Source: Deltaproteobacteria bacterium
GTDB taxonomy: Bacteria; Myxococcota_A; Polyangia; GCA-2747355; JADLHG01
Length of the DNA stretch: 44,963 nucleotides
Direction: 5' to 3'
Assembly (NCBI GenBank): GCA_020848905.1
Contig: JADLHG010000010.1
Span: 1 to 44,963 of the forward strand
Part shown: one piece after another, positions 5,836 to 14,187 of the stretch
Layout: every line of letters starts with the position of its first letter
How positions within the stretch are numbered: position 1 is the first letter of the stretch
Program-made: the position numbers and the translations under genes
The notes under the pieces: model-generated
The model's database searches: none
What the model saw: the letters and a program-made list of their open reading frames with translations, nothing else
What the model was told of the DNA's origin: nothing

Positions 5836-8805
5836 TCAGACCACGAGCGGCTTGCCCGCCCGCAGCCTGACCAGCGCGGTGCTGAGCAGGTCCACGTGGT
5901 CCCGCTCCTCGGCCTCGAGCTCTCGGTAGAGCCGCCAGGCCTGCGAGCCGTGGTCGAAGCGACGCCCGGCCTCGAGGAAGAAACGCCGCGCCCGCTTCTC
6001 GAGCTCCACGGCGAGGCGCAGGAGCGAGAGCGCGTCGTCCACCGCTCCCTCGACGCCGGCGTAGACGGCTACCTGCGGCGGGGTGAGCCCGGGAGCCGCC
6101 GCGTTCGGGAGCGCCACGTGGTAGCGCCGGACGAGCGTCGCGAGGTGCTCCTTCTCCATCTCCGAGAGGCGCCGGAAGAGCTCGGCCAGCTCCGGGCTCG
6201 CGGCGCTCGCCGCCCCCTGCTCGTAGAACGCGATCCCGCCGAGCTCGATCTCCAGCGCCTGTCGCACCGCGCGCGTCGTCTCCTCGTCGGTCGCCTCGCT
6301 CGCCGTCCCGGCCACGAGCGGCCCGCCGCACGACGGGCACAGGCCGTACGGGAAGGCGAAGCCCTCGTAGACCTTGTGGCAGCTCCCGCAGGCCCACGCC
6401 AGCTCGAGCTCCGCGCAGCAGACGTACTCCTCGCTCCCCTCGACGGGGCCGTGGCACTTCGGACAGCGCTGCTCGCCCTGCGCCTCGACGGCCAACTCCC
6501 CCTCCACGGCCTTCTCCTCGCGCAGCACCGGAGGCCAGACCGAGCGATCGCGGAGGTACGCCCCCACGGCCCGGGCCGCCCGCCGCCCCGCGCCGAGCGC
6601 CAGGATCACCGTCGCCCCGCCGGTCACGATGTCGCCACCGGCGAAGACCCCCGGCATGCTCGTCGCCTGGAGCGTGCCGTCCGCCACGATGTAGCCCCCG
6701 TCGCGCGTCTGCAGCCCCGGCGTGGCCTGCCCGATGATCGGGTTCGCCCGTGTGCCGAGCGCGTAGATCACCGTGTCGCACGGGAAGAGCTCTTTCTCGC
6801 CTTCGACGGCCACGGGACGCCTGCGCCCCGACGCGTCCGGCGGCCCGAGCTCCATCTGCTGGCAGACGAGCGCGCTGACGTTGCCCTTCTCGTTGGTCTG
6901 GATCTCGAGCGGCGCCCGCAGCCAGTGGAAGCGGATCCCCTCCTCGTGCGCGTGCCGTAGCTCCTCGGCGCGCGCCGGCGCCTCGGCCTCGGTGCGCCGG
7001 TAGATGCAGTGCACCTCCTCGGCCCCGAGCCGTCGCGCGACGCGCAGGCAATCCATCGCCGTGTTGCCCGCCCCGAGCACCACGACCCGCTTTCCCATCG
7101 CCACCGGCGTGTCCTCGTAGGGGAAGCGGTCGCCCCCCATCAGGTTCACGCGGGTGAGAAACTCGTTCGCGCTGTAGACCTGCCCCGCGAACTCGCCGGG
7201 GATGCCGAGGAAGCTCGGGAAGCCGGCCCCGGTACCGATGAAGACGGCGTCGTAGCCCATCTCCCCCATGAGCTGCTGGATCGTGAAGGTTCGCCCGATG
7301 ACCTTGTTGGTCTCGATGCGAACCCCGAGCTGCTCGAGCGCCTTCACCTCGCGGTCGATGATCTCGCGCGGCAGGCGGAAGCTCGGGATGCCGTAGCGCA
7401 AGACCCCGCCCACGACGTGCAGCGCCTCGAAGACCGTGACCTCCGCGCCCTCCCGCGCCAGGTCCCCGGCGCAGGCGAGGCCCGCGGGTCCGGAGCCCAC
7501 GATCGCCACGCGGCCGAGCTTCTCCGTGCCCGTCACGCGCAGCCCGCTGCGCGGCGCGTGGTCTCCGACGAAGCGCTCGAGCCGTCCGATCGACACCGAC
7601 TCCATCTTCTTCGTCAGGATGCACTGCGCCTCGCACTGCATCTCCTGCGGGCAGACGCGGCCGCAGATCGACGGAAAGAGGTTGCTCTCCTGGATCACCT
7701 CGAGCGCGCCCCCGAGGTCCTGCACCAGCAGGTGACGGATGAAGCGCGGGATGTCGATCGCCACCGGACAGCCGGCGATGCAGGTCGGGTTCACGCACTG
7801 GATGCAGCGTTGCGCCTCGGTGAGCGCGTCCGCCATCCCGTAACCCAGGTTCACCTCGAGGAAGTTCCGCGACCGCTCGTCCGCGGGCCGCTCGGGCATC
7901 TTCGTCGCGTGCGGGGGCAGGTCCTTCAGCTTCTTGTAGTTGCGCTTCTCGAGCTCGAAGAGCTGCTCCTCCACGTTGCAGATGCGCTCGAAGTGCGCCC
8001 GCGCGTCCCCCTCCTGCGACCGGAAGCGCTGCTGCCGGAGCATCAGCTCCTTGAAGTCCACCTGGTGCCCGTCGAAGTCCGGGCCGTCCACGCAGGCGAA
8101 CTGCACCTTGTTCGAGACGGTGACGCGGCACGAGCCGCACATGCCGGTGCCGTCCACCATGATCGCGTTCAGGCTGACCATGGTCTTGACCCCGTGCGGG
8201 CGGCTCACCTCGGCGCAGGCCTGCATCATGGGCAGCGGACCGATGGCCACCACCAGATTCGCCTTCTCCGCGCGCCCGAGCACCTCGTCCAGCGCGGCAG
8301 TCACGAAGCCGGGCCGACCGTACGAGCCGTCGTCGGTGCAGACGATCAGCTCGTCGCAGTAGCGCGCGAAGCGGTCCTCCCAGAAGACGAGCGACTTGTT
8401 GCGAAAGCCGATGATCCCGGTGGTGCGATTGCCCGCCTCCTTGAAGGCGCGAAGCTGCGGAAAGATGGGGGCCACGCCCAGGCCGCCGCCCACGACCACC
8501 ACGTGGCCCGGCTGGCCGACGTGACTCGGCAAACCGAGCGGGCCGACGAAGTCGGCGAACTCGTCCCCCTGCTTGAAGCCCCGCATCATCTCCTGCGTGG
8601 TCTTGCCCACCGCCTGGATCACCATCGTGACCGTCCCCCACTCGCGGTCGAAGTCGGCGATGGTCAGCGGGATGCGCTCGCCGCTGTCGTTCAGGCGCAG
8701 CATGACGAACTGCCCGGGCTGCGCCGCGCGCGCCACGTCGGGGGCGTAGACGTCCCATAGAAAGGTCTGCTCGGAGAACTGGGCGCGATGGACGATGCGG
8801 TACAT
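5836..8805 (-). CDS. NfnA-NfnB-like ferredoxin:NADP oxidoreductase fused to zinc-ribbon/rubrerythrin domain
   Basis: A 989-residue cytoplasmic fusion. Residues 1-285 resemble NfnA: a flavin/NAD-binding reductase with a [2Fe-2S] site (CGSC at 223-226, then FACVDGPDFDGH). Residues about 330-780 resemble NfnB and the glutamate synthase small subunit: Fe-S cysteines (CIQCVNPTCIAGCP, then ICGRVCPQEMQCEAQC), an FAD site (VAIVGSGPAGLA), a second nucleotide site (VVVLGAGNTAMD) and the FAD-closing PGVFAGGD. In Nfn complexes these parts are separate subunits that couple NADH and ferredoxin to NADPH by flavin bifurcation. The tail is extra: Cys pairs from C781 (CPKC, CGSC, CPSC) and a four-helix ferritin-like domain (about 850-989) with E/ExxH-type ligands (EMEKEH, ELEAEERDH). 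Start supported by GAGGAACCC. Glutamate synthesis itself is unlikely without the large subunit. Confidence 0.9.
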   Translation of the reverse strand: MYRIVHRAQFSEQTFLWDVYAPDVARAAQPGQFVMLRLNDSGERIPLTIADFDREWGTVTMVIQAVGKTTQEMMRGFKQGDEFADFVGPLGLPSHVGQPGHVVVVGGGLGVAPIFPQLRAFKEAGNRTTGIIGFRNKSLVFWEDRFARYCDELIVCTDDGSYGRPGFVTAALDEVLGRAEKANLVVAIGPLPMMQACAEVSRPHGVKTMVSLNAIMVDGTGMCGSCRVTVSNKVQFACVDGPDFDGHQVDFKELMLRQQRFRSQEGDARAHFERICNVEEQLFELEKRNYKKLKDLPPHATKMPERPADERSRNFLEVNLGYGMADALTEAQRCIQCVNPTCIAGCPVAIDIPRFIRHLLVQDLGGALEVIQESNLFPSICGRVCPQEMQCEAQCILTKKMESVSIGRLERFVGDHAPRSGLRVTGTEKLGRVAIVGSGPAGLACAGDLAREGAEVTVFEALHVVGGVLRYGIPSFRLPREIIDREVKALEQLGVRIETNKVIGRTFTIQQLMGEMGYDAVFIGTGAGFPSFLGIPGEFAGQVYSANEFLTRVNLMGGDRFPYEDTPVAMGKRVVVLGAGNTAMDCLRVARRLGAEEVHCIYRRTEAEAPARAEELRHAHEEGIRFHWLRAPLEIQTNEKGNVSALVCQQMELGPPDASGRRRPVAVEGEKELFPCDTVIYALGTRANPIIGQATPGLQTRDGGYIVADGTLQATSMPGVFAGGDIVTGGATVILALGAGRRAARAVGAYLRDRSVWPPVLREEKAVEGELAVEAQGEQRCPKCHGPVEGSEEYVCCAELELAWACGSCHKVYEGFAFPYGLCPSCGGPLVAGTASEATDEETTRAVRQALEIELGGIAFYEQGAASAASPELAELFRRLSEMEKEHLATLVRRYHVALPNAAAPGLTPPQVAVYAGVEGAVDDALSLLRLAVELEKRARRFFLEAGRRFDHGSQAWRLYRELEAEERDHVDLLSTALVRLRAGKPLVV

Positions 8806-9001
8806 GGGTTCCTCACATACCCCGGACGCGTAGCACCCAGCCTTGCGGGAGATCAAGGATGCGCACGCGCCGGACCCCTTCCGCCGGGGTGTCCCGCCCC
8901 GGGAGGCCCCGCCAGCGCCCCGACACGCCTCGGTAGCGGACTTCCCACCGGGGCGACCCTGGTGTACGGTGCGCCCCGTTCGTCCTTCGAGGAGCCACAC
9001 C

Positions 9002-9796
9002 ATGCGGTTTCATCGGCACGCCATCCTCGCGGCGCTCCTGGGCGCGCTGGGCCTCGGTCACCCTGCCTCCCTGCACGCCGCGCCGGCCCCCGCGCCGGAC
9101 GCCATGACGCAGATCCAGCAGCTCAACACCGAGGCCGCCGCCGCCTTCGAGGCCTACAGCTACGGCAAGGGGCGCGCGAAGCTCCAGGAAGCTCTCGGCG
9201 TCGCCGCGCGCGCCGGCCTGGCCAAGGACAAGCGCCTCGCCGCCACGCACATCCTCCTCGGGGTCGCCGCCATCGCCGGGCAGAGCGACCTCTACCGCGG
9301 GCTCCACGCCTTCGTGGCCGGCCTGCGACTCGACCCGAAGGCGCAGGTCCCGAAGCGCCTCTCGAACCCCGAGCTGGAGCAGGCGCTCGCGAGCGCGCGC
9401 CGCACCGCCGCCGTGGTGAAGGCCCCTCCGACCATCGACATCACCGAGCCGGCCGCCGCCGCCGCCGCCGCCGCTGCGGCCACGCGGATCAAGGCCAGCG
9501 GCCTCGATCACTCCGCGATCGACGAGGCCAAGCGCGGCTACCCGATCCCCGTGAAGGCCGCCGTGGGGACCGACGTCCAGGCCCACCGCGTGCAGCTCTT
9601 CTACCGCTCCGCGGGCACGGTGGAGTTCGTCGGCCTGCCCATGTCGCGCGAGGCCAACGTCTTCCGTGCGGCCATCCCGGCCGCCGCCACGAGCGGCCGC
9701 TACGTCCACTACTACATCGAGGCCTACGATCCGCGCGGCCGGCTCGCCGCGTCGAACGGCTCGGCGCGTGGCCCCAACGTGGTGATCATCAAGTAG
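9002..9796 (+). CDS. Exported protein of unknown function with poly-Ala tract
   Basis: A 264-residue secreted or periplasmic protein. Residues 1-27 form a signal peptide ending ASLHA. The first half of the mature part is helical and TPR-like in feel (repeated Ala/Leu pairs, AKLQEALGVAARAGLAKDK), and the second half is beta-rich and reads like a small Ig-type fold (HRVQLFYRSAG, FRAAIPA, VHYYIEAYDPRG). The two are joined by a run of about ten alanines coded by GCC/GCT repeats near 9450-9480. GAGGAG lies just ahead of ATG 9002. It is divergent from the Nfn-like fusion and upstream of two cyclophilin genes, with a 48-bp gap. I do not recognise the family. Confidence 0.75.
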   Translation: MRFHRHAILAALLGALGLGHPASLHAAPAPAPDAMTQIQQLNTEAAAAFEAYSYGKGRAKLQEALGVAARAGLAKDKRLAATHILLGVAAIAGQSDLYRGLHAFVAGLRLDPKAQVPKRLSNPELEQALASARRTAAVVKAPPTIDITEPAAAAAAAAAATRIKASGLDHSAIDEAKRGYPIPVKAAVGTDVQAHRVQLFYRSAGTVEFVGLPMSREANVFRAAIPAAATSGRYVHYYIEAYDPRGRLAASNGSARGPNVVIIK

Positions 9797-9844
9797 CGCC
9801 GCGCCCCCAAGGCGTTCGCGCGCCCCCACTCAAGGAGAATCGTC

Positions 9845-10432
9845 GTGAAGCCACGTCTCACCCTCGCGCTCGGCGCCCTCGTCCTCACCGCGCTCCTCGG
9901 CTCCACCTCCGAGGCCAAGAAGGCCGCCAAGGCCGTGAAGGTGGAGCTCGTCACCTCGATGGGCAAGATCGTCCTCGAGCTCTACCCCGACAAGGCCCCC
10001 AAGACCGTCGAGAACTTCGTCAAGTACGTGAAGGACGGCCACTACGCCGGCACCATCTTCCACCGCGTGATCGACGGCTTCATGGTCCAGGGGGGCGGCT
10101 TCGACGCCAGCTTCAAGCAGAAGCCCGGTCGCCCCGCGATCCAGAACGAGGCCGACAACGGCCTGAAGAACGATCGCGGCACCATCGCGATGGCGCGCAC
10201 CCCGAACCCGCACAGCGCCACGGCGCAGTTCTTCATCAACGTGTCGGACAACGAGGCCTTGAACCATCGCGGCAAGGACCTGCAAGGCTGGGGCTACTGC
10301 GTCTTCGGCAAGGTCACGAAGGGGATGGACGTGGTGGACAAGATCAAGGCCGTCCCGACCGGTGCCAAGGGCCCGTTCGGCAAGGACGCGCCGCAGACCG
10401 ACGTGCTCATCAAGAGCGCCAAGGTGCTCTGA
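9845..10432 (+). CDS. Exported cyclophilin-type peptidyl-prolyl cis-trans isomerase
   Basis: A 195-residue PPIase that would catalyse proline isomerisation during folding of exported proteins. A Sec signal ([19 protein letters not shown]) is followed by a complete cyclophilin domain: [15 protein letters not shown] with the catalytic R74, [17 protein letters not shown] with Q128/F129, and [20 protein letters not shown]. It resembles bacterial PpiA-type enzymes in length and layout. The start is GTG 9845, set by an AAGGAG site about 8 bases ahead. Its TGA overlaps the ATG of the next cyclophilin gene, so the two are translated together. It probably works in the periplasm. Confidence 0.93.
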   Translation: MKPRLTLALGALVLTALLGSTSEAKKAAKAVKVELVTSMGKIVLELYPDKAPKTVENFVKYVKDGHYAGTIFHRVIDGFMVQGGGFDASFKQKPGRPAIQNEADNGLKNDRGTIAMARTPNPHSATAQFFINVSDNEALNHRGKDLQGWGYCVFGKVTKGMDVVDKIKAVPTGAKGPFGKDAPQTDVLIKSAKVL

Positions 10433-11067
10433 TGCGCCACCTCGCTCCGAGCGTCCTCTGCCTCTCCTTCGCGATCGCCGCCGGCGGCTGCAAGAAGACC
10501 GAGCCTGCTGCGACCGGCACCGCCCCGGGGAGCGGCGCCCCCGCGACGCCGGGCTCGGCGGCGGGCAAGCTCGTCGAGCTCGACACGAGCCTGGGGAAGA
10601 TCCGACTCGAGCTCTTTCGTGACAAGGCCCCCGCCACCACCGAGAACTTCCTCCAGTATGTCTCCGCCAAGCACTACGACGGCACGATCTTCCACCGCGT
10701 GATCGACGGCTTCATGATCCAGGGGGGCGGCTTCGACCCCACCTTCCGCGAGCGCCCCACGCGGGCGCCGGTGAAGAACGAGGCCGACAACGGGCTGAAG
10801 AACGTGCGCGGCACAGTGGCCATGGCGCGGACCCCCGACCCGCACAGCGCCACGGCGCAGTTCTTCATCAACGTGAAGGACAACGCCTCGCTCGACCATC
10901 GGGACAAGACCGACGGCGGCTGGGGCTACTGCGTCTTCGGCAAGGTCGTCGCCGGCCTGGAGGTGGTGGACAAGATCAAGGCAGTCCAGACCGGCGCCAA
11001 GGGGCCGTTTCAGACCGACGCCCCCCAGATCGACGTGACGATCAACGGGGCGAAGGTGGTGGAGTAG
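10432..11067 (+). CDS. Lipoprotein cyclophilin-type peptidyl-prolyl isomerase
   Basis: A 211-residue second PPIase, coupled to the first by a TGATG overlap. The leader ends in the lipobox AAGGC at about residue 20, followed by a Gly/Ala/Thr linker, so this copy is membrane-anchored while its neighbour looks soluble. The domain is complete: [15 protein letters not shown] with R89, [17 protein letters not shown], and [20 protein letters not shown]. Sequence similarity to the neighbour is high across the domain, which points to a local duplication followed by a change of leader. Both would serve folding of envelope proteins. Confidence 0.93.
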   Translation: MRHLAPSVLCLSFAIAAGGCKKTEPAATGTAPGSGAPATPGSAAGKLVELDTSLGKIRLELFRDKAPATTENFLQYVSAKHYDGTIFHRVIDGFMIQGGGFDPTFRERPTRAPVKNEADNGLKNVRGTVAMARTPDPHSATAQFFINVKDNASLDHRDKTDGGWGYCVFGKVVAGLEVVDKIKAVQTGAKGPFQTDAPQIDVTINGAKVVE

Positions 11068-11086
11068 AGCCCCCCTTGGTGGCGCG

Positions 11087-12169
11087 ATGAAGCTGATCAT
11101 CCAGATCCCCTGCTTCAACGAACGCGAGACGCTCCCCCTCGCCGTGGCCGCGCTGCCGCGGGAGATCCCGGGCGTCTCGTCGATCGAGATCCTGGTGATC
11201 GACGACGGGAGCCGCGACGGCACCTCCGAAGTGGCCCGCGACGCCGGCGTGCACCACATCGTACGCTTCAGCCAGAATCGAGGCCTCGCGCGCGCCTTCA
11301 ACGCCGGGATCGACGCCGCCCTGCGCCTCGGCGCGGACATCATCGTCAACACCGACGCGGACAACCAGTACAACGCCGACGACATCCCCGCGCTGATCCG
11401 CCCGATCCTCGACGGGCGCGCGGACCTCGTGGTGGGGGACCGGCAGGTCCACACCATCGCCCACTTCTCGCCCACCAAGAAGCGCCTCCAGCGGCTGGGG
11501 AGCTGGCTCGTGCGCCTCGCCTCGGGCACCACCGTCCCCGACGCGACGAGCGGCTTTCGCGCGATCAGCCGCGAGGCCGCCCTGCGCATGTTCGTCACCT
11601 CGGACTTCAGCTATACGCTCGAGACGATCATCCAGGCCGGGCAGGCCCACCTGGCCGTCGAAGGGGTCCCGGTCCGCACCAACCCGAAGACGCGCGAGTC
11701 CAGGCTCTTTCGCAGCATCCCGCAGTACCTGCGGCGCTCGGGCGCGACGATCCTGCGCATCTACGCCATGTACAAGCCGCTCAAGGCCTTCGCGTACCTC
11801 TCGTCGGCGCTCTTTCTCGCCGGTGCGGGGCTCGGCCTGCGCTTCCTCTACTATCACTTCACCTCGCCGACCAACGCCGGCAAGGTCCAGTCCCTGATCC
11901 TGGCGGCCGTGCTGCTCATCGTCGCGTTCATCGTCTTCGTGGCCGGGATGCTCGCCGACCTCATCGCCGCGAACCGCAAGCTCCTCGAGGATGCGTTGAT
12001 GCGCCTCCGACGCCTCGAGCTCGGCGCCGGGATCGAGCGCCCCCGCCTGCCGACGAGCGAGGCGCGCTCGCTCGGCCTTCAGCCGACACCCGACCCGAGC
12101 TCCCGCCCGGCGGCCGAAGGGGAGGTGCCCGTGCGCGCCCCCCTCCCCGGCCCCGGGGCGCAAAAGTGA
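11087..12169 (+). CDS. Membrane-anchored family 2 glycosyltransferase
   Basis: A 360-residue GT-A fold glycosyltransferase, close in layout to polyprenyl-phosphate sugar transferases (DPM1/ArnC/GtrB group). Nucleotide-sugar features: IPCFNERETLP at the N-terminus, VIDDGSRDGT, and the metal-binding DADNQY with D90 and D92. VPDATSGFRAISREAA lies at about 145-162. Two C-terminal membrane helices (about 228-252 and 268-292) anchor it, and the last 50 residues are a charged/Pro-rich cytoplasmic tail. Such enzymes move a sugar to a lipid phosphate on the cytoplasmic face, to feed GT-C enzymes outside. That fits its neighbours: a flippase-like protein and a GT39. Its stop overlaps the next gene's GTG. 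Confidence 0.9.
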   Translation: MKLIIQIPCFNERETLPLAVAALPREIPGVSSIEILVIDDGSRDGTSEVARDAGVHHIVRFSQNRGLARAFNAGIDAALRLGADIIVNTDADNQYNADDIPALIRPILDGRADLVVGDRQVHTIAHFSPTKKRLQRLGSWLVRLASGTTVPDATSGFRAISREAALRMFVTSDFSYTLETIIQAGQAHLAVEGVPVRTNPKTRESRLFRSIPQYLRRSGATILRIYAMYKPLKAFAYLSSALFLAGAGLGLRFLYYHFTSPTNAGKVQSLILAAVLLIVAFIVFVAGMLADLIAANRKLLEDALMRLRRLELGAGIERPRLPTSEARSLGLQPTPDPSSRPAAEGEVPVRAPLPGPGAQK

Positions 12170-13173
12170 ACGAGCATTCTAAAAAACAGACCAAGCGGCT
12201 GCTCGTGCGCGGGGCGATCGGCCTCGTGGTCACCGTCGGCCTGGTCTGGGTCCTCTTCCGCTACGTGGACTGGCCCGAGGTCTGGGGCGTCCTCCGCAGG
12301 GTCGGCCCCCGCCACGCGGCGCTCGGCCTGGGCATCTACCTCCTGCTCTACCTGGTGCGCGGCTACCGCTTCTGGCTCCTCGCCCCCCGCACCCCCTTCC
12401 CCGTCATGATGTGCATCACCGCCGTGCACAACGTCTTGCTGCGGCTTCTTCCCATGCGCACCGGGGACTTCTCCTACGCCATCCTGGTCAAGCGCGCCGG
12501 CACCGCGGGCCTCGGCGAGAGCCTCATCGACGTGCTGCTCCTCCGCCTGCTGGATACCACCGCGGTGGTCGCTCTCTTCGCCGCGACGCTGGCGCTGAAC
12601 CCCGGGCTCTTTCGGGCCAGCGTGCCGATCACCCTCGCCGCGACCTGCGGCGTCGGGACCTTCGGGCTGCTCTGCGTGCTCTTCTTTCGCCCGCTGCTGC
12701 GGCTCTCGCACGCCGGGGCGAGCCGACTCCTCCGGCTCGTCCGCGTGGACCGGCACCCCCGCATCGGCGCCTTCCTGACCAAGATCGACCGCACCGTCAC
12801 GACCTACCGGGCGCTTCCGACTCGCACCGTCCTCGGTCTCGCGGCCTGCACCATGGCCCAGTGGATATTGAACTTCGTGTTCGTCTTTGCCATCATGCGC
12901 GCGTTTTCGATCTCCGTGGGACCCGCGCAGGCCGTCCTCGGTGGCACGGCCGCAGTCGTCACGGGGTTCCTTCCCATCGGTGGCATCGGGAGCTTCGGCA
13001 CCCTGGAGGCAGGATGGGCTCTCGGCTTCGCCCTGGTGGGGCTCCCCGCGAACGTGGCCGTGGCCTCGGGCTTCGGCTTCTCCATCGTGACCTTCGTCTA
13101 TGCCGCGCTCTTCGGGGTGATCGGCTGGTTTCTCCTCGGGCGCGTCGGCCGCGCCCGGAGCACGACCCCGTGA
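12166..13173 (+). CDS. Flippase-like LPG-synthase TM-domain membrane protein
   Basis: A 335-residue integral membrane protein with seven to eight hydrophobic segments, of the UPF0104/LPG_synthase_TM type (also found as AglD-like and flippase-like proteins). Visible family features include YLVRGYRFWLL near residue 65, the MRTGDFSYAILVKRAG segment after helix three, and the LPIGGIGSFGTLEAGWA stretch near 265-282, which matches the 'G..G..E' loop of this family. The catalytic lysylphosphatidylglycerol domain is absent. Start GTG 12166 overlaps the upstream TGA. In this cassette it could help move or hold the lipid-linked sugar, but transport has not been shown for most members. Confidence 0.85.
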   Translation: MNEHSKKQTKRLLVRGAIGLVVTVGLVWVLFRYVDWPEVWGVLRRVGPRHAALGLGIYLLLYLVRGYRFWLLAPRTPFPVMMCITAVHNVLLRLLPMRTGDFSYAILVKRAGTAGLGESLIDVLLLRLLDTTAVVALFAATLALNPGLFRASVPITLAATCGVGTFGLLCVLFFRPLLRLSHAGASRLLRLVRVDRHPRIGAFLTKIDRTVTTYRALPTRTVLGLAACTMAQWILNFVFVFAIMRAFSISVGPAQAVLGGTAAVVTGFLPIGGIGSFGTLEAGWALGFALVGLPANVAVASGFGFSIVTFVYAALFGVIGWFLLGRVGRARSTTP

Positions 13174-13188
13174 CCGCGAGGTAGGTCC

Positions 13189-14187
13189 GTGCTTCCCACC
13201 GACCGCTCGAGCGAGGCCTACGCCGACACGATGCCCATGGGGAGCACCGAGGAGGCCGAGGCCCGCCTCGGAGCCAGCGCCGCCGCCGAGCGCCGCGCCC
13301 ACTCGCGCTGGCCGCGGCTCCTGCTCGCCGCGCTCCTGGCGCTCCTCGCCGTCGAGCTCGGGGCCACTCTCGTCCAGCACCTGCGCGTCCCCAGCGAAAC
13401 CGACTGGCAGGCCGCCTCCAAGGCCGTACGGCGCGACTGGCGCCGCTACGGGGACGCGCTCCTCTTCGCGCCCGCGTGGGTCGACCCGCTCGGACGCCAG
13501 CACCTCGGGGACCTCCTGACCCTGGAGAGCGCCTCGCTCTCGGACGTGGACCGCTTCAGCCGCGTCTATCAGGTCTCCGTACGCGGCGGCGTGCACCCCT
13601 TCGTCGCCGGCCTTCGCCCGAGCTCGACCGACCGCTTCGGCGGCGTCACCGTCACGCGCTACGATAAGCCCGCCGAGAAGGTGACCTACAGCTTCTACCA
13701 CCGGCTCGGGGAGGCGCAGGTCGAGCGAGCGGGCCCCACACCCGCGCGCTGCGTGCGCCAGCCGCACCCCTACGGGGCGACCCGCATCCGCTTCGTCTGC
13801 GACGACCGCGCGAGCTGGAACTGGGTCGGCCAGCACCTCGCGGAGGTCAACCATCGCCCCTACCACTGCATCTACGCCCACCCCTTCGAAGGGCACCGGA
13901 TGCGCGTCACCTTCCCGAACGTGCCCCGCTCCCGGCGGCTGGTGGTGTATACGGGCCTCGACGACTTCGAGAACCGCAAGAAGTCGAAGGCTCCCGTGAC
14001 GCTCGAGGTGTTCGTCGGAGAGCGCCGGGTCGGCCAGATCCGCCACGACAGCGACAGCCCCTGGCGACGGACCGAGCTCGGCTTCGGCGAAACCTCGGGC
14101 GCGGCGCTCCACCCCGTCCGCTTCGAGGTCACGACGGACCTCGCGTACGCGCGAACCTTCTGTTTCACCGCGGAGGCGCGCAACTGA
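13189..14187 (+). CDS. Membrane-anchored protein of unknown function in glycosylation cassette
   Basis: A 332-residue protein. About 40 cytoplasmic residues precede one membrane helix (LLLAALLALLAVELGATLV, about 44-62), and the rest would be periplasmic. The C-terminal half is rich in beta-strand sequence with paired cysteines; the parts YTGLDDFENRKKSKAPVTL and ARTFCFTAEARN recall carbohydrate-facing beta-sandwich domains, but I cannot name a family. The start is GTG 13189 with GAGG about 8 bases ahead; ATG 13231 is the alternative. Its TGA overlaps the ATG of the GT39 gene, so the two should be made together. A role presenting or sensing the acceptor glycan is only inference. Confidence 0.7.
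   Translation: MLPTDRSSEAYADTMPMGSTEEAEARLGASAAAERRAHSRWPRLLLAALLALLAVELGATLVQHLRVPSETDWQAASKAVRRDWRRYGDALLFAPAWVDPLGRQHLGDLLTLESASLSDVDRFSRVYQVSVRGGVHPFVAGLRPSSTDRFGGVTVTRYDKPAEKVTYSFYHRLGEAQVERAGPTPARCVRQPHPYGATRIRFVCDDRASWNWVGQHLAEVNHRPYHCIYAHPFEGHRMRVTFPNVPRSRRLVVYTGLDDFENRKKSKAPVTLEVFVGERRVGQIRHDSDSPWRRTELGFGETSGAALHPVRFEVTTDLAYARTFCFTAEARN

Noticed and set aside
5836-8805. Naming the fusion a glutamate synthase
   Set aside because: Only the small-subunit-like part is present. The NfnA-like half and lack of a large subunit fit ferredoxin:NADP chemistry better.
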